DNA from: Antitrichia curtipendula
Taxonomy: Eukaryota; Streptophyta; Bryopsida; Hypnales; Leucodontaceae
Assembly: GCA_951230915.1 (NCBI GenBank)
Contig: OX579638.1
Coordinates: 4,234,696-4,298,695 of the forward strand
Direction: 5' to 3'
DNA length: 64,000 nucleotides
Positions 11,296 through 23,749 of the stretch are shown here, in pieces (positions within the stretch are counted from its first letter, which is position 1; every line of letters starts with the position of its first letter). The notes beneath the pieces were generated by a model that did not search any database, was not told the origin of the DNA, and was given only the letters and a program-made list of their open reading frames with translations. The position numbers were made by a program, and so were the translations under genes.

Positions 11296-11938
11296 TCAAT
11301 TGACATTAAAGCAGAGGAGAGGAGGTTTTGTATTGACAAAAGCTACATATAAGGAAGTTCTAATAGAACTCTATTATTAAAAAAATATAATTGTGGAGAG
11401 GTACAAAGACTCTCATAGTACGTATTACATAATGGTATAGTTGCTTGCTTTATTCAAATTGCAACACATGATTGAACTGTGCCCCTTGTAAACAAGGTCT
11501 AAGAAACATCTTTTAATATATTATGCATACTTTGTGTTTTTTGTTGTTACGAATCGTCACAAACAACAACTGAGTATAGTTACTATTTTGAACATACAAG
11601 ATTCTTACTAAATCTTATTGTCAAATGAAAAACGATTCCAGCACTTGTTTGTATGCATTATATGGACATTGTATGAATAAGTCATGAATTTTCAAATGTA
11701 TCGAAGTAAGATTCCAAGCATGTTTCTTAAAACAAGCCCTAAACAATCCAAAATACAAGTAGCCATGGTTGTTACACAATGTTCAAAGTGTGGGTATATT
11801 AAGAATTAGGACACCGTTTTTAGAAAACCCACCACTTCAAGTTTGTCCTCTTCTAACTTTTGCATACAATACCTTATCCAAACATCTCCCTTCAATTTCA
11901 TGTCACTTGAGTTGCAACTTTCTCTTCACATCGGGTTT
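11296..11938. other. AT-rich DNA, nothing recognised
   Basis: Spacer between two TTAA elements. No coding-like frame was seen. Confidence 0.5.
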
Positions 11939-12760
11939 TTAACCCCTAAAGGACCATTGTCCCTTCGGGGGACAAATGGGATTTTGGGCAGGTACCTATG
12001 GGCTGAATTTTTGTCATGACTTTTTGAAACTTTTTATGGAGATAGAAAAACTGATAAGCTTCGTGGGAATATATATATATATTTTTTATTTTTTTATTTT
12101 TTTATTTTTTCAATCGGTGCTTGGGAACAAAAGTTATGCCCAAATAAGCTCAAAACAGGGGAGAAGGGGCAGCAAAAAAAATTTGCAAAAAATTTAATTT
12201 TTCTTTAAAGGTTATATTTTTGTCTATTTGGGAAGCTTTGATTCATTTCATTTGGATTTTTTATGAGAAAGTTATGGACAATCTTGTTTTTTGGGCAATT
12301 AGAGCATCTTCTTGAAAAAAATAACTTGTAGAACTCATTTTAGAATGCAATTTTTGCAACTTTTCAAAAAAAAAGTTCCACATGATTTAGTTTTCTCAAT
12401 CTCACCATTGGGATTAGTGTTTTTTAATTCCATATAAAAGATATTAATATTTTAGATTTTCCTTCTATCTTGTCCCGCAATGTACTGAAAATCTAGTCCC
12501 GCAATGTACTGAAAATAAAATCTAGTCCCGCAATGTACTGAAAAACTTGTTTTTTTTTCACTTCAAACACAGATATCTTGCAATCTGTGCCGTCAAAAAT
12601 TCTGAAATTTTTTCCACACATTCTCATACTAGTTAAGTGTAAGATCCTATGGTTAGATGTGCAAAAAAAAACATTTTTCAATTTTTTACTCTTTGCTCTA
12701 GAAATGGCAAAATTGAGATTTTTGGGGCAGAAAAAAAGGCCTTGGTTCTTTAGGGGTTAA
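11939..12760 (-). mobile_element. TTAA-bounded element, reverse orientation (822 bp)
   Basis: Both TTAA boundaries and the CCCCTAAAG ends are intact. The left end carries the subterminal hairpin TTGTCCCTTCGGGGGACAA and the right end carries the AAGGCC-type terminus, the reverse of the copy at 8238. Inside, a segment around GTCCCGCAATGTACTGAAAA is tandemly repeated three times at about 12471, 12495 and 12524. Confidence 0.85.
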
Positions 12761-13282
12761 AATGAGAATTCTCCAACATACAACGTGGGTTGTTAAAACA
12801 AATTTGTTTGCTTTCAAGGTGATCCTACCTTATCTCTGGATGTACTTAAACTCGACACTAGACTAACTTATCATAAGCTCTGCGTAGTACCATCTTGTGT
12901 CATCGATACCTAGGTTTTAGTGTCACTTTTTGGTCCAAATGGAAGGTGTCCCCCCCCCACCAGAGCTGTCTTTCCCCAGGGAGCTCATTCCTTCGTGTGA
13001 ACAGGGAAATAACTTAACTTGCAGAAGATGGGATCTCGGCCTTCAGTTCTGGGCTGCAGTCAGTCAGATTCAGTTCATGAAGGTTCCGCCCCCATCAATT
13101 CAGGTTCAATTAGCTGCAGTCAGTGATCAGTTATGATAACTGCGTTAAGCTTAGTCAGTCCCAGTGACTGCAGTCGGTGCAGGTCAGTTAGTGGGCAGGA
13201 CGTTCAAAAGGGGTCATTCGAAGTCTGCGTTCTGTGTCTGTCTGTCTTCCCCCAGCCCAGGGTAAATGTAAAAAAATATCTC
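12761..13282. other. GC-richer island, part 1, unidentified
   Basis: From about 12900 the base composition rises well above the surroundings, with repeated CAGT words (CAGTCAGTCAGATTCAGTTC, then CAGTCAGTGATCAG). It resembles a promoter, leader or decayed exon, but no long protein-like frame or known motif was found. The island appears to continue at 13992-14611, split by MITEs. Confidence 0.35.
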
Positions 13283-13425
13283 TAAGGTGAAAGCACTCAT
13301 TTTCATCTATGTATCCAATTCCGTTACCATGTACCAACAGAGTACATTCTTACTACGAAAATGTGCACCCTTGGTATATCATGACGGAATTGGATACAAG
13401 GACGGGAATGGATGTTTTCACCTTA
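13283..13425. mobile_element. TA-flanked foldback MITE (139 bp)
   Basis: TA at 13283-13284 and 13424-13425 flank AGGTGAAAGCACTCATTTTC and its inverse. The arms pair over about 50 bp (GTATCCAATTCCGT occurs in both orientations), leaving a loop of about 35 bases. Ends of the type AGGTRG with a TA target are shared with several other MITEs in this window. Confidence 0.75.
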
Positions 13426-13588
13426 TTACATGGTTGCTTAGTGTCATGTGTTCTTCACCTCTCCTTAGCTTACCTTATTGCAATCTTCACCGCCCACTGT
13501 ACAATTTGGGACCTTTGATTTAAAATTTGAATTCCAAATTTCATCATGGGTAGCAAATACAAATATTCCCATTGCTTTTCCATAGGGG

Positions 13589-13993
13589 TAAGGGAGGCAA
13601 CCCATTCCTGATCACCACCACCGCCTCCATTTTGGTAGCGTAGGGTATTGAAATTCCATATAGGAGGTGATTAGCATCCGTTAATTATGGTATAATTTCC
13701 AATACAGTTGTGGAACATTATGATTGGCCACAAGACTCTCAAATCCCTTGGTGGATTTTGCAACTAAACCTTGGTCAAAAATAGGAAGGTTCTATATGAC
13801 AAGTATGGGTGGAACAAAATCTTTAGTTAAAAAATTCATAGTAATTATGTTTTGAGAAATAAAAATCCGAAAAATTATGGAAACCTTATAAACTCTATTT
13901 CTGCACATGGAAAAACTTCCCCTCTGTTGAAACCTACCTTGTAGATACGTGTATTTGCTTAAGTGCCGGTTAGAAATGGGTTTGCCTCCCTTA
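13589..13993. mobile_element. TA-flanked MITE (401 bp)
   Basis: TA, then AGGGAGGCAACCCATT at the left; AATGGGTTTGCCTCCCT, then TA at the right. The interior (AGTAATTATGTTTTGAGAAAT, CTCTATTTCTGC) is shared with the interrupted copy at 15013-15857. Confidence 0.75.
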
Positions 13994-14611
13994 ACCCATG
14001 ACGACATTGAGGACATTTTTCAGGCCAATGAATGACAAAGAATCTCTCCATGTAGGACAGAAATGCAACTATTCAACCTCCAAAATTTTGGGTGAAAAGG
14101 AGAGGTCATCTACAATAGTGGTTTGACTTCCAATGAGTGCTTTTGCAATTTTTGTAAGCCAACAATACACACCGTACCGGAACAGATCATTTCCATGGTG
14201 ACCAGCTCGTCGTTTGAGGGTATAAATCCGCAGACTTTCAGCATGACCACTTTATCGTCCCTGCCAACGTCCAGTTGCTGCGGCAGTGGAGTGCTGTACT
14301 TGTCAAGTTAAGCTTCCTCGGTGTCTGTCAGTGAGTCCGTCTGCTTGCCTGCCATCATGTTCTGTTCTGCCGGCCAGACGGAATTTCTGTTCCTTCCGTC
14401 AGTTCCGTGACTCCAGGTTTCGTGTTGGATAAGTTTCCCACTTTTTCCATTTGTTTCGTTGTGCTTCGGGAGGGGCGCTTCGCGGGAATCGATGCACGGG
14501 GGAAGAGACCAGACGAAGCGTGGAAATACGTTACCGGCACTGGGGGAGGAGGGCTAGCAGTGCCGTGCTTTCTCTTGTGCACGGATCTGTTTTTTTTATG
14601 CCAATTGGCTA
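13994..14611. other. GC-richer island, part 2, unidentified
   Basis: A moderately GC-rich segment with a TATAAAT at about 14221 and CG-rich patches (GGGAGGGGCGCTTCGCGGGA near 14469). It may be a promoter, LTR or gene remnant. Frames here do not look like a conserved protein. Confidence 0.35.
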
Positions 14612-14971
14612 TAAGGTAGCCACCCTCTTTCCGATCACCCTCCCATTTCCAATCAATAGACTGATCCATTTGTAACCATAGCTTTATAGGCCATTTGATT
14701 CTTATTTGATTCTTCTGTAATGAATAACACATTGGCACCTAATAAAGTTGCCATTGATCAAGAATGGGCTTGCTTTTTGATCGGAAACCCTAAACCCCGA
14801 CTTTTCCACTTCTTTAATTTTTACTAATTCTACACGTGATGAAAAATTACCAAAAAATAGCAATCTTTCTTATTCCTATTTCCTTGTTGGAGAAATTTTT
14901 TCTCCTCCAGCATTGCTCAATCATACATATGCTGAAATGCTTAAGTGATCGGAAATGGGAGATCTACCTTA
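14612..14971. mobile_element. TA-flanked MITE (356 bp)
   Basis: TA-AGGTAGCCACCCTCTTTCC at the left and its approximate inverse ending GGGAGATCTACCT-TA at the right, with CCGATCAC / GTGATCGG pairing about 22-27 bases inside. Non-coding. Confidence 0.7.
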
Positions 14972-15012
14972 ACCAAAAGACATCGGCTACATAACATTAT
15001 TTACCAATGCGG

Positions 15013-15857
15013 TAAGGCGTGCAACGTTGCAATCCATTCTTGATGAGCCCTCCCATGCTGCCATGCTGCCAATGTAGAATGTTCTCTTTGTGTGCAGGAA
15101 GTAATGAACAGTGATAAATTACGGCACAATTCACGGTGTGGTTGTGTTGCATTATGATTGGCTACTTGACTCACAATGTTGCAACTAAGGTAGGAGGCTC
15201 AGAAATGGCACACCTAAGGGCTGGTCCGTCTTTTTCGTGTATTTAATTGGACGGGAATAATTTTAGCTCATTTTTCAAACAAAAAGAAATAGATGAGGAA
15301 TCTAACCCAAGTGGTTTTGTATTTTTCCAAGCATTTTTGAATTACTTATGAATTTTCAAACGAGTTGGATCATAGGTCCCTATTTATGACCCTAGGTCTT
15401 TTATAAACGGTTCACTTGCAATTCTAAAGAAAGATGGGGAAAGCAAAGCAAATGATTGTCTCTTGCAATTGATAATGTTTTTTTCCTTGATTCATTCAAT
15501 GACTATATATGTCAATTTTAGAACCAGCTCATATCCATTTCACAGCCATTTATAGGGTCCGTTCTCAATGCCCGTTACATTTTAGAGCCTCCTACCTTAG
15601 CCCTTGTTGAATTTTGCAATCAACCCATGGTTGGAAATAAGAAGGTTTGTATGACTAGTATGGGTCAAATAGAATCCTCAGGTAAAAAGTTTAGAGTAAT
15701 TATGTTTTGAGAAATTATGAAAAATTGAAATTTGTAGAAATTATGAAAACCTTTTGAACTCTATTTCTGCTCACATGAAAAAAATTCTTTACTAAAGAAA
15801 ATTGCCTTGTAGATATGTGTAACTGCTTAAATGGTTAGACATGGGTTGTCTCTCTTA
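15013..15857. mobile_element. TA-flanked MITE interrupted by a second MITE
   Basis: The right part (15601-15857) aligns with the right half of the copy at 13589-13993: TTTTGCAATCAACC, AGTAATTATGTTTTGAGAAAT, CTCTATTTCTGCTC, then a degenerate CTCTCT-TA end. The left part begins TA-AGGCGTGCAACG. The two halves are separated by the nested element at 15186-15599. Confidence 0.6.
15186..15599. mobile_element. Nested TA-flanked MITE (410 bp)
   Basis: TA-AGGTAGGAGGCTCAGAAATG at the left and TACATTTTAGAGCCTCCTACCT-TA at the right give inverted ends of about 25 bp. Removing the element and one TA rejoins the two halves of the host MITE, so the insertion order is clear. Confidence 0.75.
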
Positions 15858-15904
15858 AGCACTACAAGGCCGGGTTCCTTAACAAAAAATCCTTAATTAT
15901 AGAA

Positions 15905-16210
15905 TATAAGGTAGTTTGTTCTAAAAACAATTGTGTTCTACAAACGATTATGACATACAGGTACATTTTGCTTTCTTCAATATACCAACAATGTACATTT
16001 TAGGAAGTGGTCGCTTTTAGTGACCACAACTTTTCAACTTCAAAAATTCATAACTAATTCCACAAAGGTCCAAAAAACATGAAACGACTTAGATTAGTGC
16101 CAATTCTATGTTTCTTCCTACAAAAATTTATTGAAAATAGTTTCAAAAAGTTTAACTTCCCCCAAAAGGCAATTAGTTCTTAAATAGTTGCTTTAAGAGC
16201 ATACTACTTC
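15905..16210. mobile_element. Diverged copy of the 313-bp TA MITE
   Basis: The interior (AATGTACATTTTAGGAAGTG, TAACTAATTCCACAAAGGTC) aligns in order with the better preserved copy at 32967-33283. Left end TA-AGGTAGTTTG; the right end has decayed to GAGCATACTACTT. Confidence 0.6.
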
Positions 16211-16246
16211 AATGCACCTGTAATAGTGCCAAGCAAAATAATTTTG

Positions 16247-17156
16247 GGTTGGCCCTCTAAAGGCCGAAGGCCATGATTATGTCAAAAAACACTAAAAACT
16301 ACCATTTTTGTTGCGTTCATTATAGACTCTAACATTTTTTTTCTTGTACTTTACTTCTATGAGTTTATGTGGTAAAAATTTCACGAATTTTGACTCCCCA
16401 AATTGAAAGATACTAGCATTCAAAGTTGGAAAAGAAAGTTTTTTTGAACATTGGTCTATGATGTCAGATGACTTTGACCGCCACTCATAGAAAAAATTTG
16501 CACTATGGACTTTGAATTAAAAAAAAATTGTATTGAAGAATTTGAGTTGAAAGTCTTAGAATTTTAAAAACAAAACAAAAAACACACTTATTCTTTAAGA
16601 AATTGTTACGTAGAAGTAGGTCCAAGATTGAAAGGAAAACTTAATCATTAATAGCTCTAAGATGGGATTGAAACACAATAATCTCAATGGTGAGATTGTT
16701 CTAGAAAACAAACTTAACCTTGTCAAACGATTTTTTTGAAAAAAATGTAAAAATTGCATCAAAAGATGGGTCCCATAAGTTATTTTTCCAAGAAGGTGCT
16801 CACATTGCCTCCAAAACAAGATTGTTCATAACTGTTACATCACTAATTCAAATGAAATGAATCAAAGCTTCACATGTGGACAAAAATATAATCTATAAGA
16901 AGGAAAAAATTAATCAATTTAATTTCAAGCTTTTGCGGATTTCTTCTTTTGCTTGCCAACTAAAAATTTGAATTTTTTGTCATACAACTTTTGCTCCTGG
17001 GTGTAGCTTGAAATAAAAATTATATTTTACACAAAGCCAATAATTTTTTTTTTATTTTACGAAAGTTTCAAAAAAATTTACTAAAAATTGAAGTCACAAA
17101 AACCTACCCAAAATCCATTTTGTCCACCAAGGGAACAATGGGCCTTTAGGGGTTAA
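16247..17156 (+). mobile_element. TTAA-bounded element, left end eroded
   Basis: The right end CTTTAGGGG-TTAA (17144-17156) is intact. The left end has decayed to GGTTGGCCCTCTAAAGGCCG. Interior text follows the 8238-9170 copy throughout. Confidence 0.75.
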
Positions 17157-17524
17157 AAATCTCCACCAGGCAGACCACCCATCATGTAAAGGTCCCACCC
17201 CTCAGGCCAGGCTCGGGCTCTTGCCCTTGCCTTTGAGGCAAGATCCTTATACAATGAGAGGCCTTCTTAATGGGGGCGTCCCACCATACCTTTTGCATCC
17301 TTAAAAAGGGGATCCTTACACTAAACAAAATTAACTTGAAGGGCTCCTTAACGAACCCTAATCCTTGAATCGCCTAATAAGTTCTTCCAAGATATCTAGC
17401 AAAGGATGATACCTTTCCAAGATAGGGAGGACCATTGTCTGGTTATACAATGTAATGTATAGAGTAATCCTACCATTTAACAAATAGTTCTAATGATCAA
17501 ACATCATACATGCAAAATACTGCA
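17157..17524. other. Intergenic, slightly GC-richer start, unidentified
   Basis: 17160-17345 is richer in C and G (CTCAGGCCAGGCTCGGGCTC) than the rest. No frame or motif was recognised. Confidence 0.4.
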
Positions 17525-17800
17525 TAAGGTAGGCACCCCCCAAATGGCACCTGGCCTTAAAGTGCCATCTACAGGTTGTGTACATTTCCAGAATTAGTTA
17601 TGTACCTATTTGGATGGAACGCTTTCAGAAACAAACTTTGACCCTTAATAACTTTTGCATATAGTGTCCAAATGCCACATTCTCTGGTGTGTTGGAACCT
17701 CCTTTCACTTGCCAACAAGAATATATGAAAATTTGACCAGTCTAATAGTAGTAACTAGGCTCAGTAGCAAAAAGTGGCGGTTTTGGGTGTACCCACCTTA
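17525..17800. mobile_element. TA-flanked MITE (272 bp)
   Basis: TA-AGGTAGGCACCCCCCAAATG at the left and TTTTGGGTGTACCCACCT-TA at the right. The right-end text recurs in inverse orientation at 46471, showing a related family member there. Confidence 0.65.
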
Positions 17801-18144
17801 GTAATTGGACAAGATGAGAACTTTGGAAATGATCTCATTGCAACTGGATGAAAATACTGCACAATGACCGCACAATGTGCAGTAGATAACTGTTAATAAA
17901 TTTTGCCATTATATTGCAATAAAAAAAATTGGGAAGTAATTTTTTTGCAATGTGTTTTGTGGAGGTGAATCTGAACACAACAATTAAGAATTACGCCAAA
18001 TTTTAGAGCTTTCAAGTCTCTATTTTATTGTACAGAAGTATTTGAATTTAGCTTGTCTAGTGATTGGCAAGTTTACTCTATCTTACAAAGGAAACTTTAA
18101 TATTTTTCCATCAAGATAGTTAGATTACTACTCTGTACTATGTT

Positions 18145-19077
18145 TTAACCCCTAAAGTCCCAAGACCTTTTCATCATCAATTTTTTCACTCAAAACTGCC
18201 ATTTCTATTGCAAAGTACAAAAAAATTTAAAAATTGTTCTTTTCGCATACCTAATGGTAGGATCTTGAACTAAAACAGTCTAATAATGTGTGGAAGAAAT
18301 TACATATAATTTGACCACATGGATTGCAGGATGTTTGCGTTTGAAGTGCAAAAATGACATTTTTGCATCTTGCCTACTTAGGTTTTAAGGCTTTGAATCT
18401 TTGTAGCTTTAAATTTTTGCACTGCACATGTTAAATTGAAGCTTTTTTGTCTTGAAGAATTGATTTGAAAGTCTAGGAAAATCATTTTAAAAACAAGCAA
18501 ACTTGATTTTCATTCTTTAAAAAATTGTTAAGTAGAAGTAGGTAAATGATTGAACAAAAAACTAAACCATTAATAGCTTTAAGATGGAACTGAATGCAAT
18601 CAATAATCCTAATGAAATTGTTCTAGCAAGAAAATTTGACCCTATCAAACAATTATTTTTGAAAAATTATGAAAATTGCATTAAAAAATAAATTCTACAA
18701 GTTAATCTTTCAATAAGATGTTTAGATTGCCTAAAAACAACTTTGTCCATAACTATGTCATTACTAGTCCAAATAGAATGAATCAAATCTTTCCATGTAG
18801 ACAAGAATATTTTTTACAAAAAACAAAATTTTGAAAATTTCATTTTGCCTTTTTGTGATTTTTTTGGTACTACCTGATGAACCTTGTTTTGGGTTGAGGA
18901 TGGCATAACTTATATTGTCATGCATTAACTGAAATAAAAATTATATTTCTAGAAAGCTAATGTGTTATATTGTTTGCAAAAAAGTTTCACAAAAATCACA
19001 ATGACAATTGAGACAGTACAAGCCTATCCAAAATCCATTTTTGTCCTTTAAAATGACAGCAGGATTGTAGGGGTTTA
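18145..19077 (+). mobile_element. TTAA-bounded element, right end eroded
   Basis: The left end TTAA-CCCCTAAAGTCCCAAG is intact. The right end has decayed to ATTGTAGGGGTTTAG. Internal landmarks (GTAGGATCTTG, GGATTGCAGGAT) are retained. Confidence 0.75.
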
Positions 19078-19826
19078 GACCAATAGTCAAATTTTATCTA
19101 AATATCAATTGATTTTGATATAGATATCATAAAGTATCACCCAAGTATCACATGGAAATTGAAGAAATAGATGGTTACTTCTCTAAAATGATTTTAAGAA
19201 ATCCCTTGGGGTGAAGGTTTAAGAATGGTCTTTATGTTAATCCTTAGGAGACATTCCACATATTCCCGTTTGGTCAAACTTCATCAATTTTCTATATTAA
19301 AACACACCTTTCTAAAATTTGATATTTTTTCTCATGGAATGATATATATCTAAAATTAAACTTCATTAAAAAAAATTTAAAGATATTAAATTGTAATTTT
19401 TATGTATTTTTAATTTTAATAATAATAATAATGCTTTAAATAATATGAATTTTTAGAAAAACTGGAAATGATAGTAATGAACATCATGGTGTAATTGGTG
19501 TACTCTTTGAACTTGCATTAAGAGAAATTTGTAGAAAATTTCAAAAGTGGTTTGTTTTGAGCTTTTAAGATGCTATCTTCAAAGTGTTATAGAAGTTATA
19601 GTTTTAACAATTTTGAAAATAATATAAAAATAAATAAAAAGCTGATTATTGAAGCTACATTATAGTAGAGTCAATCTCCAAGACGTATAAAACTAAGAAC
19701 TTTGTGAAATTTAAGTTTGGCCCTGTAATATGACCCTAGCGTAGGTTTGTCCTTTAAGAAATAACTTTTGTGTATATTCTCATTTTTTTTCTCGTGCAAC
19801 ATTGAGGTGTTGTTTTGTGTTGTAAT
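19078..19826. other. AT-rich DNA, nothing recognised
   Basis: Contains a short AAT microsatellite at about 19420. No coding-like frame was seen. Confidence 0.5.
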
Positions 19827-20727
19827 CTTAGTTTCTAAGTTCCAAGGCCATTTTTTTGTCAAAAAACACTCAAAATTGCCATTTCTGTTGTAATTTCCTA
19901 GAAAACAAATAAAATAACTTTTACATAATCTAACCATAAGATCTTGTGCTTGAATTATCTTAGACCATGCGATTAAAATTTCATGAAGTTTGACCATACA
20001 TATTAAAAGATATTAGCATTAGAGTTTGAAAATTAAAAAAATAAAATTTGGCTTGCAATTTCAGATAAATTTGACCACCATTTGTGGAATTTTTTTATAT
20101 TGCACACTTTGAACTAAAAATTTATTATATTGAAAAATTGAGTTGAAATTCTAAAAAAAAAATTCCAAAAAATTCACTTGATTTTTTTCTTTAAAAATTT
20201 ATTAAGTATAAATAAATCAAAGACTAAAAGAAAGACTAAATTGTTAATACCTCAAAGATGGAATTAAAACATAATAATTCCAACGGTGAAATTATTCTAG
20301 CAAGCATACTTAATCTTGTAAAAAAATGAAAAGATTGCATTAAAAAATGAATTCTATAAGTTATTTTATTTCAAGATGCTTAGACTGCCCAATAAACAAG
20401 ATTGTCTATAACTTTCTCATCACTAATCCAAATAGAATAAATTAAAGCATCACATGTAGACAAAAATATAATATTTTAGAAAAACAAATTTAAATTTTGA
20501 ATTTTGAATTTTTGTTATTTGTTTAATGTTGCCCGCAAACCTCCATTTTCAGCTAATTGTGCCATAACATTTGTTCTCAAGCATTGTTTGAAATAAAAAT
20601 TATATTTTCATAAAGCTGATGTATTTTTTTAGCTTTGCAAAAAGTTTAAAAAGAATTACAATGAATATTGAGACTACCTGAGTTTTCATTTTTGCCCCCG
20701 TAGGGCCAACGGAACTTTAGGGGTTAA
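19827..20727 (+). mobile_element. TTAA-bounded element, left end eroded
   Basis: The right end CTTTAGGGG-TTAA is intact at 20715-20727. The left end reads TTAGTTTCTAAGTTCCAAGG. The interior is collinear with the 8238-9170 copy but more diverged. Confidence 0.7.
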
Positions 20728-23001
20728 TTGCACCCAAGATAGAATCACTTTAAACTAGAACAAATTTGTTTGGCAACCAAAGATGCTAGCGTGTAAGCAT
20801 GTAAATGCGAGCATATGAGCCTTGAGCATATGTATGAATAGATAACCTACAACCATTGAAGGTGCTTATACTATAAACACATAGAATATAATTATCTATA
20901 ACAAAGTTATACTATGATCATAGAAGGTTTCTACAATATAAATACCTATAACATAGGTTTATAGTCCTTCAAGCTCATGGATTTACATTCATAGGTTCAC
21001 ATAATAGCACCCCTTGTTTAGCAACCAATATGTATAGAGTACCAAGGAGCTCTCATTTTTGAGTCATATGAAGACAAAGTGCAACTAAACTAGTTGAAAT
21101 CCAAGAAAAACTCAAATTGTTGTTTTAAAAGAATGTGTACTAATTTTTGGATTTTCATTTTGAACATTGAATAACAAGCATTTTTCTCATTCCATTAATT
21201 ATATGAGGCTTGCTTTGGAGGACATGCTCAGATTTAAATAATCATTCTTTAATTGTGCCTAAAGAATAAATTAAGCATTGTTCATGTTTTTAAATTGCAT
21301 AATTTTGTATTGGATCCATCTTGTTGGAAGTCAAAAGAGTATTCAAGATTCTATTCTTGTACATGTTTTGGACTTTGTATACATAAATTATAAATTTTTA
21401 GGTACAAAAGTTAAATGTACAAAAAATCAATCCAAGACTTGGATAAATAGAGGTAATAGATTTTATGCAATAATTTGTAGGGTTTTTAAAAAAAAAAAAA
21501 AGTATAATTAGGTATGATTATTGTGAAGAGATACATAAATTCCACCAGCATAGATAAAGGTTTGGATTTGTATATTAGTAATTCCACTAAAAATACTATA
21601 TCAACAACTTTCAAAACCTTTAGGTGCTTTGACATCCATATTCATAATGATGAATAAATTACTTTAGATGATGTTTTATCCAAATACATTCTCATTCATC
21701 AAAGTAATTTTTGAATCTTTTTGAACAATTTGATAAAACTAAGATAAATAATGTATGTGTACAAAGATAAAAGCAAAAATGTACGCCCCCTGAAGATATA
21801 GATACTAAAGTATTTTTAAACATTTCAATTCAATATGACTCCTATTCAAATGTCTTAGCTTTTGTAAAATCTAATATGCAATTCAAATAAAGTTTGGGAT
21901 TGTGAACAAAAAAAACCAAAAAAGTGTTTGTACATGATAAAATTAAATAAAATATATATAGAATTGCACATAATTACAAATAAATTATTAATATTTATAG
22001 ATGATACCTTCTTCATTAGGACTCAATGTAAACCACTATATTGGTTCACAATTTATAAAATGGAAAATATAAAACAATATTTGTGAATTTACAAGTCCGG
22101 AAGTGTTAGTACTCCGGATTAAATTATAGCTACAAATTAGGGAATTTTCCATTAGATAGTGATAGGAGCTTTAGGGTTTTACGGTGAAAATCTTTAAAAT
22201 GCAATTCGGACAAATGAAAGGAAAAATTCTAGGAAAAAATAGGGGTTTAAAACTAAAAAGACTCTAAGCAAGATTTGGTAAAGTAATCAAATTAGGCAAC
22301 TATTAAAATGTTTGGAAAAAGAAAAAGAAAATCCTACAAATGAAAAATGATATTAGAAAAAACAAAAAGAAATATCAAGTATAAAAAATATAAAAATGAA
22401 AACCAAAATACTACAAGTAGAAAATGAAGCTAAAAGTAAATGAAAATCACAAAATAATAAACATGAAAAAATACAAAATAAGTTAGTAAACCTAAACTAT
22501 TACTACTGGAACACTAGAATAATGAAAGAATCACTAAAGTAGGATAAAAACAATAAAATTGGGGAAAAACAGTAATTTAGAGGGGTTTACATTAAATTAG
22601 CGCAATTTACGGCAAATTAGTGCAGTTTTCACTAATTTGGCACATTTTACATTATATTAGCGTTTTTACAGTAAAGTAGTGATGGATGAACAGAAGTAGA
22701 AAACATAATCTGTTAGGAGGTCGATATTAACAAAATTAGGGTTGCAAGAGCTTTCTCTCTCGTCTCTCTCCCAATTTTGTGTGCATGAGGTGTTTGGAGA
22801 GCTTGGTGGTAAAATGTGAAAAGATATGGAAAAAAAAATGCTAGGAAGATGATTGCAATGCATTAGGGTTAGAAGTAGGACAATTTGTTGAATAGGTCAC
22901 TATTTTTTGGGGGGAAATGGTGAAGGAATGATGGGATTTAGGTTGGACGGGGAATGGAGTTTGAAAGATGGAAAATAAATAAATTAAGGTGTTGCAAACC
23001 T
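20728..23001. other. AT-rich intergenic DNA
   Basis: No gene was found. TTGTTTGGCAACCA (about 20767) and TTGTTTAGCAACCA (about 21013) are direct repeats about 247 bp apart. At 22540-22690 a phrase of the type AATTTACGGCAAATTAGTGC is repeated imperfectly. Confidence 0.45.
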
Positions 23002-23749
23002 TTAACCCCTAAAGGAAAAAACTATGTTTTTTGGCAACATAGCGATTTTGGGCAGCTCGCTATGAATGGAGTTCTTAATATTTTTTTTTGAAAATTTCAC
23101 AAAACATGTGCCCTAGGAGTAGCTTTAGGGTCCAACAATTTTCAAAACTTTTGACTACATTGTTAAAAAGTTATAACATGATATGTGATTTTCATTGCTC
23201 GGCGGGCAGCTTGGGCAGCTCAAAAAACTTCCTGAAAAATCACTTTAAAAAAAAGTTTTAAATTGAAATTGGTTCTTTAGGTTTATCTAAGAATGGGAAG
23301 CTTTGAATCATTCCATTTGGATTAATGAGTCAAAAGTTATGAGGATTTTTAGTTTGCGAGTAGGTATGGATTTCATGGACTCCATACCTACCCGCAAACT
23401 AAAAATCCTCATAACTTTTGACTCATTAATTGAAATGGAATGATTCAAAGCTTCCCACTCTTAAATAAACCTAAAGAACCAATTTCAAATTTTTATTTTT
23501 TTAAAAAGTGATTTTCAAAGAAGTTTTTTTTGCTGCCCGGGCTGCCCGCCGAGCATTGAAAATGACATACCATGCAATAACATTTGAACCATGTAGTCAA
23601 AAGTCATGAAAATTGTTGGGCCTTAAAAATACTCCTTGGGCACTTCTTCTGTGAAAATTTGAGAGAAAATAAATACAAATTTCATTCGTAGTGAGCTGCC
23701 CAAAATCGCTATGTTGTCAAAAAACGGTGTTTGGTCCTTTAGGGGTTAA
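23002..23749. mobile_element. Foldback TTAA element: two right halves head to head (748 bp)
   Basis: Both ends are TTAA-CCCCTAAAGG in inverse orientation, and the whole element is an imperfect palindrome. The arms, roughly 370 bp each, match at an estimated four of five positions and meet at about 23375 (GTAGGTATGGA ... TCCATACCTAC). Each arm equals the right half of the element at 10364-11295. A transcript would form a very long hairpin. Confidence 0.85.

Noticed and set aside
14355..14738. 127-codon minus-strand frame in a GC-richer island
   Set aside because: Overlaps a MITE boundary at 14612 and has no recognisable motif.
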